DNA from: an uncultured bacterium
GTDB lineage: Bacteria; Verrucomicrobiota; Lentisphaeria; Victivallales; Victivallaceae
DNA length: 64,000 bases
Direction of reading: 5' to 3'
Assembly: GCA_900551245.1 (NCBI GenBank)
Contig: URVC01000001.1
Span: 153,753-217,752 of the forward strand
Notes under the pieces: generated by a model
Told to the model about the DNA's origin: nothing
Seen by the model: the letters and a program-made list of their open reading frames with translations, nothing else
Databases searched by the model: none
Translations under genes and position numbers: made by a program
Part shown: one piece after another, positions 16,931 through 26,918 of the stretch
Layout: the number at the start of each line of letters is the position of its first letter
Numbering within the stretch: the first letter of the stretch is position 1

Positions 16931-17866
16931 TCAGTTTTTTAAAGCCGGCGTACAATTTGCGGAGAGATCTCCGCCGTTCTGCGACGTTGCTTCCGTACGG
17001 CAGGCCGCCCGGAAGCGGCGCGGCGTCATACCGGTCAGCTCCCGGCACAGCCGGCAGAGATAGTTGCCGTCGCAAAATCCGCTCTTGAGCGCCACTTCGG
17101 TCACCGACAAATCGGTGCGACGCAGCAGATCCAGCGCCCGGTGCATGCGCAAATCGCGCAGATACTCCCGCGGCGTGCTGCCGGTGGCGTTGCGGAAGTG
17201 GCGGAAGAAATTCCGCCGCGACATGCTGACCACCCGCGGCAGACCGTTGACCTCGATCGGTTCATCGAGATGCTCGTGCATGTAGCGGATTGCATCGCCG
17301 ATCAGGAACTCCGACACGACCGGTTTCTCCGCCGCCTCCGCCGAGCGGCAGAGTTCAGCGATGATCTCCATGAAGATCGCCAGGCTGAGGAAATTCCGTC
17401 CGGGCCGGCTCGAGTTGAGTTCCGCCGCCAGGAGATTGATCTTCCCGGCCAACTTCGCACTCTCTCCGGAATCGAGATGCACCAGCGGCAGAGAAAGCGT
17501 CTCCTCGTCGACCCGCGGCCGCGGATTGAACAACCGGTCGAACAGCGGCATCTGCTGGCCGTCGAGCAGCGGCAGCGACAGTTTGCGGGGATCATACACC
17601 AGATTGACCAGCCCCAGAGTGGAGGTGCGGTCGTAGCCGTGCGAGATGCCGGGGTGGATCAACAGCACATCTCCGGCATGGATGGGCACCGCTTTCTCCC
17701 CGATGAGATGCACCCCCTCCCCTGCGAGGATCAGCACGATCTCCATGAAGGTATGGCCGTGAAACCGCCGCTCCGGATGAGCTCCCGCGGCCACCTCTTC
17801 CACATAGAGCGGAATCGCGTGAGGCGGCAGGTAACGTTCGAGGCCATTTGTCAGAAAACTTGCCAT
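16931..17866 (-). CDS. AraC-family transcriptional regulator (cupin sensor)
   Basis: 311 residues. The N-terminal cupin segment is clear: ERRFHGHTFMEIVLILAGEG, then AVPIHAGDVLLIHPGISHGY, as in the arabinose/rhamnose-type regulators. The two C-terminal helix-turn-helix units are GLPRVVSMSRRNFFRHFRNA and LSVTEVALKSGFCDGNYLCR, followed by TGMTPRRFR. It is divergent from the GH42-like gene at 18075 across about 208 bases and is the probable regulator of the whole 18075-28141 gene group. A tail of about 20 residues after the second unit is variable. Confidence 0.88.
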   Translation of the reverse strand: MASFLTNGLERYLPPHAIPLYVEEVAAGAHPERRFHGHTFMEIVLILAGEGVHLIGEKAVPIHAGDVLLIHPGISHGYDRTSTLGLVNLVYDPRKLSLPLLDGQQMPLFDRLFNPRPRVDEETLSLPLVHLDSGESAKLAGKINLLAAELNSSRPGRNFLSLAIFMEIIAELCRSAEAAEKPVVSEFLIGDAIRYMHEHLDEPIEVNGLPRVVSMSRRNFFRHFRNATGSTPREYLRDLRMHRALDLLRRTDLSVTEVALKSGFCDGNYLCRLCRELTGMTPRRFRAACRTEATSQNGGDLSANCTPALKN

Positions 17867-18074
17867 ACCGGTTCATCCATGTTTCCATTCGACTTCTATA
17901 ATATCGCATCCGACGGGAAATTGCAAATGCATACGCTCCCGGTTTTCCTAAAAAAACGAAAGGCTGCGTTTCGTCACCCGGCACTGGAATGCTATAATTT
18001 GTCACTTCAGCAAAGGTTTTTATCAAAGTCCGGAAGTATAATTAATAGAAGAAAACCCAAAACACAGTGAGACA

Positions 18075-19928
18075 ATGAAGCATAAACACTATTACGCCTA
18101 TCGGTCATTTCAACCGGAGTTCGCGACGATGGAACGCTTTGCCGCAATCGACGTGAACACGATTGCGCTGTTCCCAGCCAATACGTCGAACTCTCTGGGA
18201 CAACCGTACTGCCGCTATCCGGCAAACCGGCTCTGGTTCGACACCTGGGATTTCACCGTGGTCGGCCGGCAGTTCGACGATGTGCTTGAGCATAATCCGC
18301 GTGCAAATTTCATCGTCATTGTCGATTTGAACTCCCCGGAATGGCTCTCCCGACAGCTTGCGCTGAGCCATGAATCGGGCGACAGCACTACACACCTTTC
18401 GGAAACGCTGGTCAATCCCCGTTGGCTGTGCGATACGGAACACTATCTGGAAGCCTTTCTCTCCTACTGCGAAAAAAACTATGCGGAAAAGATTGAAGCC
18501 TATGTTCTGGCCTGCGGTAACACCGACGAGTGGTTCGACCACAACGGAGAACTCTGCGGGCTGGCCAAAGAACGGGCCTATCAGGAATATCGTGCCCGGA
18601 ACGGCCTGCCGCCGGAAACGCCCCCGTCGGCAAGCAAGCTCAATTCTCCCGATTTTGACGGACTGGTTTTCGATCCGGCCCGCTCCAACGACGTCATCAC
18701 CTATCGCCGCTTCTGCAATGAGCTGGTCGCGGAAAGCATCCTCCGCTTTGCCCGTTTCTCCCGCAAAGTAATCCGTCCGGAGGCTGAAATCGGTGTATTC
18801 TACGGCTACCTCACCACCCGGCTCGGCGCGGCGGAGAGCGGTCATGTCGAACTGCGACGGGTTCTCGATGCGCCCGAAGTGGATTTTCTGATCTCCCCCG
18901 GCTGCTATATCGACCGGGCCATCGGCGGCGGTTCCGGCTGGCAGTCGGTTTCCGGCTCGGAGCGGTTGGCCGGCAAGCGCCATCTCCACGAATGCGACCA
19001 GCGCACCCACACCTACAATCCGTCGCTTTCGCCCCATGTCAAGCTCAAGTTCCAATGCTGGAAGAATACCGCGGAAGATATCGCCGGCGTCCGGCGCGAA
19101 GCCGTGCTGGCGATGATCAGCGACAGTTCCCTCTGGTGGTTCGACATGTGGGGCGGTTTCTATGAAGAGTCCGCACTGCTGGAAGAGCTGGGCCGCCTGC
19201 AAAAGCTCTATTGCCGCTTTGCCGGGCAGCCGGGAACTCCAGTTGACGAGATCGCCTTGATCATCGACGCCGATTCCGCGTACTATCTGGATCAGCGTTC
19301 CCCACGTCAGGCGCATTTTCAGCGTCATGCGCGTACCATGCTCAATCACATCGGCGCCCCCTTCGACACCTATCTGCTCGACGATCTCGGCCGGATTCCG
19401 GATTTCGACCGCTACAAGCTGGTCATTCTCGCCAACCAGATCGAGATCACGCCGGAAAAAGCGGAACTTCTGGAGCGATATCTCTACTGCGGCAACCGGA
19501 CGGTTCTGACACTGTACGCCCCGGGGCTCAGCGACGGGACCTCCCTCGATCCGGCCCGTGTCCGCCGCTGGGCGGGCGTGGAATACGGCAGTGAAGGACT
19601 TCATCTCACGGAATTTGCAACCTGTCGCAAGGCCTATCTCGCCCACCCGGAGAAGTTGACGGCGGCCATTTTGCGCGATCTTGCCCGGCAGGCCGGAGTT
19701 CTCCTCATCACCTCCCGGGAAGCAGTGGTCTATGCCGATTCCCGCATGCTGGCGCTCCATCTCGCCGAACCGGGTACCATCACAATCACGCTTCCCGGCG
19801 GAGCGGACGGCGCAGTGGAACTCTTCTCCGGCCGCCGGATGCACGGCGGCGTTTTCGAATGGAACTCCCGAGGCGGTGAAACTCTCCTCTTTGAACTGAA
19901 ATTCAACTCTGACAAGAAAGGAATCTGA
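18075..19928 (+). CDS. GH42-like glycoside hydrolase (beta-galactosidase-type), cytoplasmic
   Basis: 617 residues without signal peptide. The N-terminal 370 residues have the spacing of a TIM barrel; YVLACGNTDEWFDHNGE around residue 150 sits where GH42-type enzymes carry the acid/base Glu, and LWWFDMWGGFYEE near 355 is a possible nucleophile region. The following 160 residues, with DFDRYKLVILANQIEITPEK and a short strand after it, resemble the amidotransferase-like trimerisation domain of GH42 beta-galactosidases. This is a fold-level assignment; substrate and exact family are uncertain. It is the first gene of an operon divergent from an AraC gene, and the next gene, a pseudopilin, begins 4 bases after its stop. 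Confidence 0.6.
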   Translation: MKHKHYYAYRSFQPEFATMERFAAIDVNTIALFPANTSNSLGQPYCRYPANRLWFDTWDFTVVGRQFDDVLEHNPRANFIVIVDLNSPEWLSRQLALSHESGDSTTHLSETLVNPRWLCDTEHYLEAFLSYCEKNYAEKIEAYVLACGNTDEWFDHNGELCGLAKERAYQEYRARNGLPPETPPSASKLNSPDFDGLVFDPARSNDVITYRRFCNELVAESILRFARFSRKVIRPEAEIGVFYGYLTTRLGAAESGHVELRRVLDAPEVDFLISPGCYIDRAIGGGSGWQSVSGSERLAGKRHLHECDQRTHTYNPSLSPHVKLKFQCWKNTAEDIAGVRREAVLAMISDSSLWWFDMWGGFYEESALLEELGRLQKLYCRFAGQPGTPVDEIALIIDADSAYYLDQRSPRQAHFQRHARTMLNHIGAPFDTYLLDDLGRIPDFDRYKLVILANQIEITPEKAELLERYLYCGNRTVLTLYAPGLSDGTSLDPARVRRWAGVEYGSEGLHLTEFATCRKAYLAHPEKLTAAILRDLARQAGVLLITSREAVVYADSRMLALHLAEPGTITITLPGGADGAVELFSGRRMHGGVFEWNSRGGETLLFELKFNSDKKGI

Positions 19929-19932
19929 GACC

Positions 19933-20700
19933 ATGCGAAGAATTTTTACCCTGATCGAACTTCTCATAGTCATTGCGATCATCGCCATCCTTGCGGCGCT
20001 GCTGCTGCCTGCGCTGAATCGGGCGAGAGTAACCGCTCAGAAGAGCTCCTGTCTCAACAATCTCAAAACTATGGCAAGCGGCGTCTCCTTCTATACCAAC
20101 GACAATCAGGATTTTCTTCCCCGCAAATACAAGCGCTGGTCCTGGGGTTACGCAATAGGACACGCTCTTGGTCTGACACGGCCCGACGCCCCTGAAGCGC
20201 CCGATCCCGACACAAAGGTGGACAACATTCCGATCCATAAAGTACTTTCCTGCCCGGCACAAAAAGAAACGGTAGGCCTCTATGACGCCGGTATCAGCTC
20301 CTCAAAGACGATTTATTTTTATCCGATCTATGTCCCGCTTGTGAGTGAAATCCCGGCGGCGATCAACACGTTACGCGGGCGAACCGGCGGAGGTGCAGAC
20401 CGCAGCAGCAGCACAGACGGCGACAGTGTTCCCCTGAACCATAAAAAATTGGAGCGGGTGATTGACGGCTCCATTCTGATGTTGGAAGCGATTACCACAG
20501 ACGCCTATGAAACGGGCAAGTATATCGCGCTCTCCCCCGGTACGGCGAATCAGACGATCTACCATTTCAACAGTCGCACGGCCTATGGAGCTAACTTTCG
20601 CCGTCACGGGAACAGCACCAATGTGCTGTTCAAAGATGGTCACGCGGAAAATCTCTCTGCCAACGTAACCCTTGATGTCTATGGTCGACCTCAGCGCTGA
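19933..20700 (+). CDS. Pseudopilin with H-X9-DG motif (module 2)
   Basis: 255 residues. A very short leader (MRRI) precedes FTLIELLIVIAIIAILAALL, with Glu5 present but Ile rather than Gly before the cleavage site. The region DFLPRKYKRWSWGYAIGHAL and a Cys-Pro pair in VLSCPAQKE resemble the other pseudopilins here, and H-GNSTNVLFK-DG near the end is the H-X9-DG signature. It starts 4 bases after the GH42-like gene and is followed by the 1316-residue secreted hydrolase, so it is the middle of an operon with the same order as at 1906-6850. Confidence 0.9.
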   Translation: MRRIFTLIELLIVIAIIAILAALLLPALNRARVTAQKSSCLNNLKTMASGVSFYTNDNQDFLPRKYKRWSWGYAIGHALGLTRPDAPEAPDPDTKVDNIPIHKVLSCPAQKETVGLYDAGISSSKTIYFYPIYVPLVSEIPAAINTLRGRTGGGADRSSSTDGDSVPLNHKKLERVIDGSILMLEAITTDAYETGKYIALSPGTANQTIYHFNSRTAYGANFRRHGNSTNVLFKDGHAENLSANVTLDVYGRPQR

Positions 20701-20995
20701 CACGCGATATGCCATGATACATTTACCAGGTAAAGTACAATGAAGACTTTTCTCACTCTTATGTTCTGTTCTGCCGGCAGCTGCAATCATACGCCCTCCC
20801 CTCTGCCTCCCGGCAACGCAGACGATCCGGTGCACGCTCTCGCGCGGCAGCTTGAAACTGGCGCAATCGGCCGTCTCACCACCTTGGTTGTCCAATCTGA
20901 TGTTGCCTTCACATCCCGCCTGAATCAAGCCGGGAATTCCAGCAATTTTGTCATTATTCCAGGCGTATCACGTCAATTCAAAGGAGAGTAATTTC
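20701..20995. other. Interval without a convincing gene; weak 83-codon frame
   Basis: This 295-base gap separates the pseudopilin from the secreted hydrolase. A plus-strand frame from 20740 to 20991 could encode 83 residues starting MKTFLTLMFCSAGSC, vaguely like a lipoprotein leader, and its stop lies 4 bases before the next start. It lacks a good ribosome site and the remainder has no recognisable domain, so it may be a decayed small gene. No terminator or strong promoter was seen. Confidence 0.2.
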
Positions 20996-23900
20996 ATGTT
21001 TCGTTGTCTTCTTTTCTCCATCCTCTGCGGAACGGTCCTCGGCGCAGCTCCGACAGAATATGTCCCGTATGCTCCCCCCTTTGCTCCGACGACCGAACAA
21101 CGAAGCGACACCCGGGTGAATGTCGGGAAATATTCCGTTACCTTTCAAGGCGCCCGGCTCGCGCTGCGCCTCTTTACCACCGGAGAAGCCAATCTCCTCT
21201 CGCCAGACCTCAAAATCCGTTATGGCGGTCTGGTCGTCAGGCAGGGGAAAAAATCCCTTTCCGGCCGACGAGGAGAACTCCACAACGGCAGCTGCGCCTT
21301 TCGATATACGGCATTGCCACATCTGGAGCAGAATTTCACCCTGCTCCCGGACGGCAGGATCTCCATCAAACTTACTGATTCAAACCGTTCACTTGATGAC
21401 ATCTTCTGGACGTTCTCTCTCATCAGCGAATATTTCGGAGGCTCAGCCATTGAAATTGACGGTCGACGCGCGCAGATCGCGCCTTACCGTGAAAGCAGCC
21501 GTTTTCACAGAGTTCTGCACGACGGCACGGCAGGCCGTATCGTATTTTTTGCCGGCGATTCCGGACGCAGTTTCACGATTGAGCTGCCGCAGAAAAACCG
21601 GATTCGGCTGGTCTCGGCAGATGGCCGTTACGGTCTGTCACTGCAACTGTTTCCGGCTTCTCAGGCAAACACCATCGAAATGCTCCTGACTCCCGGCACC
21701 ACGGCTGTTGCGGCCAACCAGCCACCGAAAGGATTCTCCGTTCGGGCCGGCCAATACGATTTCTGGAGTGTCGATCGCCTCCGGCTGCCGGACCGGCACT
21801 CGAAAAATCTGCTCTCCAACAGCTCCTTCGAACAAGGATTCGCCTCTCTCTGGTATCCGCACGGAGGCGGTCTGTTCAGCCGAAAACTCTGGACCCGCAA
21901 ACCAATCCGGATTGATGAGGAGGAAGCCTTCTCCGGAAAATCATCGCTGCGAATAGAATCCGACGCCCCGCAGGCAGAACTCATCCAGAACATTGCAACC
22001 CATTCGGTCATCCTTTCTCCGGGAGAATATACCTTCAGTTTCTACGCCAAAACCGATCGCCCCGGTCGACAGAAGTTGAAACTTACCATCCCCGTGCTGC
22101 CGCCGGGGGCGAACTACTGGGATCCCAAGACCCGGGTCAACCGCAGATTCACACTGGAAGGACGCTGGAAACGATACCAGCACACCTTCCGGGTGACGAC
22201 AACCCGCCCACAGTATTTTCTTTTCGAATCCCTGTCCGACGAACCGGCCGTCTGCCGGATTGATGCAATGCAACTCGAGCGCAATTCCGCTGCCACAGAG
22301 TACCAGCCGGCCTCTGTCGAGGGGCGGCTCCTCACCGCCTCTGCGGACAATTTTCTCCCCGCAGGGAGCCCTATCAAGGCACGGTTGAAGATCATCACCG
22401 CCAGACCGAACATCTCCGGAACATTCCACACCACGCTGCGGGATTTCTTCGGCAAAGTGGTGCGGCAGGCGACAGGCCGCTTTCAGACCGGCCCGGACGG
22501 CACAACGGAACTTCCGCTGCCGTTCGAAGGAATCCCCTCCGGTATTTTCACTGTGGAGAATCGTTACAAACTCAAAGATGACGAACGCTACGAGTTCACC
22601 CGACTGGCAGTCATGAATTTTCTGAAAAATCTCCACCGCCACAAAAATCTCTTCGCGGACTCCTACATCGATCCGCACGGTGTGCGACAATACTACCCGG
22701 AAGTGCTGGAGCGCTATCGCGAGATCGGAATCGGCGCTCGTGCCGCGTTTGTCAATACCGAGAAGCTGGTTGCTGACGAGGCGGCAAAATATGGCGTCGA
22801 AAGTTTCAGTACCATGCTGCTGCGTCCGGACCGCTCCCTGGTGAAAGGACTTCCCGCTCCCTGTTACGGTTACACGGTACTGAACAATATCGTCTGGTAT
22901 GAAACACCTTCCGTAGGGCGTAAACGGGTCGACTATGCAACGATCACCCTGCCCGGCGCAACCCCGGAAGCACTCAAGACGATAGAAAACGCCGCCGCAC
23001 GCAAGAGCGCGGAATCTCCATGGGTCAAAATATGGGGGGCGATCAATGAAGTGGAAGGCTCCGCACCGGAGTTCGGCCACTGCCGATTCGCCACAGAGGA
23101 GCGTTATCGAGAGTACGTCGAACTCGAACTTGCCGTCGCCCGAGGTCTCAGGCGCGGCAATCCCAAGGCGATGATCGGCAACAGTTCCACCTCCTGTCTG
23201 CGTGCGGACCGGATCGAAACGCTGGATAAACTGCTTACCACAATCGGCGACCGGTTCCGCTATGACTGTTTTATCATCCACACTTACCGGGAAGCGCCCG
23301 AATATCCTGATCTCGACAAGGATTTTTACGACCTGTACAAGATGCTGGCACGACACGGCTATATTGACACGCCAATCTACTGCCCGGAAGGGATGCACTG
23401 GAAACCCTACCGCATGCCGGGACTCTTCACGGTCAACTGGGTCGACATTCCCTGGGGTCCGCTCACCTACGATATGGGCCATCAGGAACGGATTGCCGCA
23501 GCCTGGCGGGCCCGGCAGTGGCTGATCGGGCTGAAACATCAGGACCGGGTCAAACTGATGAATTCCAGCACCAACTTCTGGGGATTTGAGATGGACTGCG
23601 CCCTGACGCCATTCGCCAATCAGAAGATCTCCAATACACTCGGCAACCTGCTCGGTGACGCCTCCTTCGTAGCCGAGATCCGTCTGGGAGCAGGAACCCG
23701 TTGCTACCTCTTCAAAGATGGCTCCCAGCGGCCGGTTGCAGCTCTCTGGAGCTGTTCGCCCGAAGTAGATCAAGGCAAGGAAGCAGGGCCGGAACTCCTT
23801 CTCCGCCAGGTGCCACACGCGCAGTTGTTTGATCTCATGGAGGCAGAACTGGCGTTTCCTGCGCCGGCGGCGGACGGCAGCGTAAAACTCCGTCTCACCT

Positions 23901-24946
23901 CCTTCCCGATTTTTCTGCGCGGCAGTGCCGGTTCAACCGCCACGATGAAAAAACTGCTGGAGAATGCGGACCTCCTCCGCGACAATACACCGGCAGTAAG
24001 CACCCGATTTGAAGTAACCTCGCCGGAGCAATTCACGCTCACGCTCGCCAACGAGGGGAAAAGAAAATTCACCGGCCAAATTGAGATCGGCGGAATGCGC
24101 AGACAGCTTACCCTCCCCCCCGGCGGAAATCTTTCTCTCCACGCACCGATGCCTGCTGTTTTAACTGCGGGCAGGCTCTGTTTCGAACGACTGAGGGCGG
24201 AACTTCAACAAAACACTCCGTTTCCCGGCAACTTTCCGCTCCAGCTGGAGTTCTGCGGCGTTCTCGCCCGCAAGGCTGCAATCCGTATCGACGGCTCTCT
24301 CGATGACTGGCGGGGCATTCCCTCATTGAAAATTGATCAGCGTCTTCCGGGGCAGCAGCTGCTCGCCGCCGGGACTCCTCCAGTCGAGGGAGATTTCGCT
24401 GCAAAAATGCGCATCGCCTGGTCATCGAAAGCTCTCTATCTGGCTGTGGAGGTGACAGATGACAAATTCGTCGCCAACCCGCAAGCGCGACCGGGCAATG
24501 GCTGGCGCAACGATTCGCTGCAACTCTTTTTCGACACACTCGGAGACGGACACGATCCGCGGCACTCCGGCATTGGCAGGGATGACTGGTCATACGGAAT
24601 CTATCCGGAACCGGACGGCAAAGCATGGTATGCATACCGTCACCATGTGCCGGACATTCAGTTGACGGCAGGCTTTTCCGGCGCAAAAGCGGAAACCAAA
24701 GCAGAAGAAATCCAATGTGCCTTTACACGCACATCCCGTGGTTACATCTATGAAATTGCCCTGCCGCAACACAGCTTGATGCCGCTCCAGCTTGCCGCGG
24801 GCCAAAAGTTCGGTCTGGGAGTGTTGCTGAACGATCAGGATTCCAATACCCCCATGCCGCGTTCACGCCTGGTTTGGGGACTACAGCCGATCATGCCGAA
24901 TGACCGGCCGGATCTGTGGCCTCTGGTAATTCTGACAGACAAGTAA
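20996..24946 (+). CDS. Very large secreted hydrolase: beta-sandwich, clan-A barrel, CBM9-like tail
   Basis: 1316 residues from the ATG at 20996 (AAAGGAGAG upstream), with signal peptide MFRCLLFSILCGTVLGAAPT. Residues 280-460 include a carbohydrate-binding-like jelly roll (NLLSNSSFEQGFASLWYPHG; FSFYAKTDRPGRQKL). A barrel spans about 545-900: WGAINEVEGSAPEFG near 680 holds a probable acid/base Glu and IYCPEGMHW near 795 a probable nucleophile, in the style of GH39-like enzymes. Residues 1090-1316 are a CBM9/DOMON-like domain: IRIDGSLDDWRGIP, LYLAVEVTDDKF and WRNDSLQLFFDT are typical. Substrate unknown. It follows a pseudopilin gene and precedes two cytoplasmic enzymes in the same direction, consistent with extracellular cutting followed by internal breakdown. 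Confidence 0.72.
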   Translation: MFRCLLFSILCGTVLGAAPTEYVPYAPPFAPTTEQRSDTRVNVGKYSVTFQGARLALRLFTTGEANLLSPDLKIRYGGLVVRQGKKSLSGRRGELHNGSCAFRYTALPHLEQNFTLLPDGRISIKLTDSNRSLDDIFWTFSLISEYFGGSAIEIDGRRAQIAPYRESSRFHRVLHDGTAGRIVFFAGDSGRSFTIELPQKNRIRLVSADGRYGLSLQLFPASQANTIEMLLTPGTTAVAANQPPKGFSVRAGQYDFWSVDRLRLPDRHSKNLLSNSSFEQGFASLWYPHGGGLFSRKLWTRKPIRIDEEEAFSGKSSLRIESDAPQAELIQNIATHSVILSPGEYTFSFYAKTDRPGRQKLKLTIPVLPPGANYWDPKTRVNRRFTLEGRWKRYQHTFRVTTTRPQYFLFESLSDEPAVCRIDAMQLERNSAATEYQPASVEGRLLTASADNFLPAGSPIKARLKIITARPNISGTFHTTLRDFFGKVVRQATGRFQTGPDGTTELPLPFEGIPSGIFTVENRYKLKDDERYEFTRLAVMNFLKNLHRHKNLFADSYIDPHGVRQYYPEVLERYREIGIGARAAFVNTEKLVADEAAKYGVESFSTMLLRPDRSLVKGLPAPCYGYTVLNNIVWYETPSVGRKRVDYATITLPGATPEALKTIENAAARKSAESPWVKIWGAINEVEGSAPEFGHCRFATEERYREYVELELAVARGLRRGNPKAMIGNSSTSCLRADRIETLDKLLTTIGDRFRYDCFIIHTYREAPEYPDLDKDFYDLYKMLARHGYIDTPIYCPEGMHWKPYRMPGLFTVNWVDIPWGPLTYDMGHQERIAAAWRARQWLIGLKHQDRVKLMNSSTNFWGFEMDCALTPFANQKISNTLGNLLGDASFVAEIRLGAGTRCYLFKDGSQRPVAALWSCSPEVDQGKEAGPELLLRQVPHAQLFDLMEAELAFPAPAADGSVKLRLTSFPIFLRGSAGSTATMKKLLENADLLRDNTPAVSTRFEVTSPEQFTLTLANEGKRKFTGQIEIGGMRRQLTLPPGGNLSLHAPMPAVLTAGRLCFERLRAELQQNTPFPGNFPLQLEFCGVLARKAAIRIDGSLDDWRGIPSLKIDQRLPGQQLLAAGTPPVEGDFAAKMRIAWSSKALYLAVEVTDDKFVANPQARPGNGWRNDSLQLFFDTLGDGHDPRHSGIGRDDWSYGIYPEPDGKAWYAYRHHVPDIQLTAGFSGAKAETKAEEIQCAFTRTSRGYIYEIALPQHSLMPLQLAAGQKFGLGVLLNDQDSNTPMPRSRLVWGLQPIMPNDRPDLWPLVILTDK

Positions 24947-24965
24947 CGCAGGAGCTGAACTACAT

Positions 24966-26918
24966 ATGATTTCCCGTCTCTGGATGAGACCGCAGGAACG
25001 GGCGGTGGAACCGCCCTTCTTCGCGGTGTTCCGCAACCGTTTCACCACCACCGCCCCCGCCCAGCTGCGCTTCACCTACAGCGCTGACGAACGCGCCGGC
25101 TTCTTCTGCGACGGCGAGGCCATCGCCGACGGTCCGCCGCGCGGCACGGTGCAGCGCTGGTTTTCCGCCGTCGTCGATCTGCCGCTGGAACCGGGCGAGC
25201 ATGTGCTCACCGCCCGTCTCTTCGCCTTCGGTCCAGCCTTGACCGCCCGCGGGCAGATGTCCATCGCCCCGGGCCTATTCGTGCAGGACGAAAGCGGCCT
25301 GCTCTCCCCCGACTGGGACTATCAGGTCTGCATGGGCTGCAGCTTCTCCAGCAGCAAAACTGACTGGGGCAGTTACGCCCATTTGCTGACCGACGAGGCA
25401 TTCAACTGGAATGCTCTCGAAGGGAAAGGCGGTGAATGGAAACCGGTTGCCCGGTTCGAAGACAATCGCCCCCTCGAGCCGTCGCCGCTCCCCCCGATGT
25501 GCCGCGAGGAGATCCGGAACTACCGGCAGTGCGGTCCGTACTTCTTCTTTGACGATTATGTCTGCGTATACGGGGAGTACGTGTTCTCCGGCACCGGGGA
25601 GGTCCGGCTCCGCTGGGCGGAGCCCGGATGCGATTCCGACACACCGCCGCCCGGATTTGCCGATCTGGCCAAACCGGGGGATCCCTACCCCTGTTTTTCC
25701 GGCCCCGGCGACCGTTTCCGCCTCACCGGCGGCCGTGTCCGCTGGTGCGACTACTGGTGGCATGCGGGGCGGACGCTCGAGACGACCCTCTACGGCAACG
25801 TGAAACTCGAATCGGCGCGATTCTTCCGCACCGGATATCCTTGGAAGCTGCGCCGGACGTTGAGCATTCCCGGCGACGAGCGACTTTCTCGGCTGCTGCG
25901 ACACTCATGGAACACGTTGCAGGCGTGCACCTTCGAAACATTGATGGACTGCCCCTACTACGAACAGCTTCAATACATTTCCGACAGCCGGTTCGACCTG
26001 CTTTCCCTCTATGAACTCTCCGGCGACATCCGCCTGGCGGAAAACGCCCTGCGGCAGTTCGCCGAAGGGCAGTATTCCTCCGGCATGCTCCCCTGCCGCT
26101 ACCCGACCCGGGAACATGCGCAATATCATGCCACCCCGGGGGAACTTTATCAGCTTCACATTCCATCGTTCACTTCGTTCTACATCCAGCTGCTCCACGA
26201 TTTTGCCCGGCTGCGGCGCAACGATGCCCTGGTTTGTGAACTGCTTCCGGTGGCCAGACGAGCCGCCGATTACCTCAACTCCACGCTGGGAGAGGATCAG
26301 CTGCTCCATGCGCCGGGCTGGAACTTCATCGACTGGCTGGACAACTGGGAGGCAGGAATTCCTCCCGGCTGTCGTTACGGCGAAGGCTGCACCCTCAACC
26401 TGATCCACCTGCTCAGTCTGCAGCAGCTCGCCGATCTGGAACAGTGTTTCGGGAGCGCCCGGCAGGCCGCGCTCCGGCAGGAACAGGCGGCGCGTCTCAA
26501 ACAGGCGATCCGACACACCTACTGGATCGACGAACGCAACTGCTTCGCCGAAGACAGCGCCCGCAGCTACGTTTCGGAGCACGCCCAGGTGTTTGCCCTG
26601 CTCGCTCTCAACGAACGGGCGGTGATTCCAGTACTGCGTTCCGGAACGCTGGATGAATGCGGCATCGCCTTCTCCTTCTACTACCTTGAAGCGTGCCGCA
26701 TCCATCGCCTCGATGACCTCTTCGCCCGACGGCGGGAGCGTTACTTTCAGGCGGCGGAAACGCCCGGATTGCGCACCATGCCGGAACTGTTCCCCAACGA
26801 CTGGTGGCAGCGCTCCGACTGCCATGCCTGGGGGGCGCACTTTCTCTATTTTCAATTCACCGCAGGGACCATTCTCGATCCGATTCCCCGGGCAACTCTG
26901 CCGGAGGCACAGCCATGA
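24966..26918 (+). CDS. Alpha-L-rhamnosidase-like (GH78) enzyme, cytoplasmic
   Basis: 650 residues, no signal peptide. The N-terminal 300 residues are beta-sandwich domains; the C-terminal part is an (alpha/alpha)6 barrel starting near 300 (LRHSWNTLQACTFETLMDCP). The element DCPYYEQLQYISDSR is the GH78 counterpart of D-C-P-x-R-D-E-R-x-G-W, with changed residues, so specificity may differ from classical rhamnosidases. GWNFIDWLDNWEAGIPPG near 455 is another family-like active-site segment. Rhamnose would come from pectin or gums. It starts 19 bases after the secreted hydrolase and its stop overlaps the next start by 4 bases (ATGA). Confidence 0.72.
   Translation: MISRLWMRPQERAVEPPFFAVFRNRFTTTAPAQLRFTYSADERAGFFCDGEAIADGPPRGTVQRWFSAVVDLPLEPGEHVLTARLFAFGPALTARGQMSIAPGLFVQDESGLLSPDWDYQVCMGCSFSSSKTDWGSYAHLLTDEAFNWNALEGKGGEWKPVARFEDNRPLEPSPLPPMCREEIRNYRQCGPYFFFDDYVCVYGEYVFSGTGEVRLRWAEPGCDSDTPPPGFADLAKPGDPYPCFSGPGDRFRLTGGRVRWCDYWWHAGRTLETTLYGNVKLESARFFRTGYPWKLRRTLSIPGDERLSRLLRHSWNTLQACTFETLMDCPYYEQLQYISDSRFDLLSLYELSGDIRLAENALRQFAEGQYSSGMLPCRYPTREHAQYHATPGELYQLHIPSFTSFYIQLLHDFARLRRNDALVCELLPVARRAADYLNSTLGEDQLLHAPGWNFIDWLDNWEAGIPPGCRYGEGCTLNLIHLLSLQQLADLEQCFGSARQAALRQEQAARLKQAIRHTYWIDERNCFAEDSARSYVSEHAQVFALLALNERAVIPVLRSGTLDECGIAFSFYYLEACRIHRLDDLFARRRERYFQAAETPGLRTMPELFPNDWWQRSDCHAWGAHFLYFQFTAGTILDPIPRATLPEAQP

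Noticed and set aside
18105..19988. A 627-codon minus-strand frame opposite the GH42-like gene
   Set aside because: Complement of a gene with coherent operon context; no domain in the antisense product.
21941..23818. A 625-codon minus-strand frame opposite the 1316-residue hydrolase
   Set aside because: Same reason: antisense shadow without domain or start signal.
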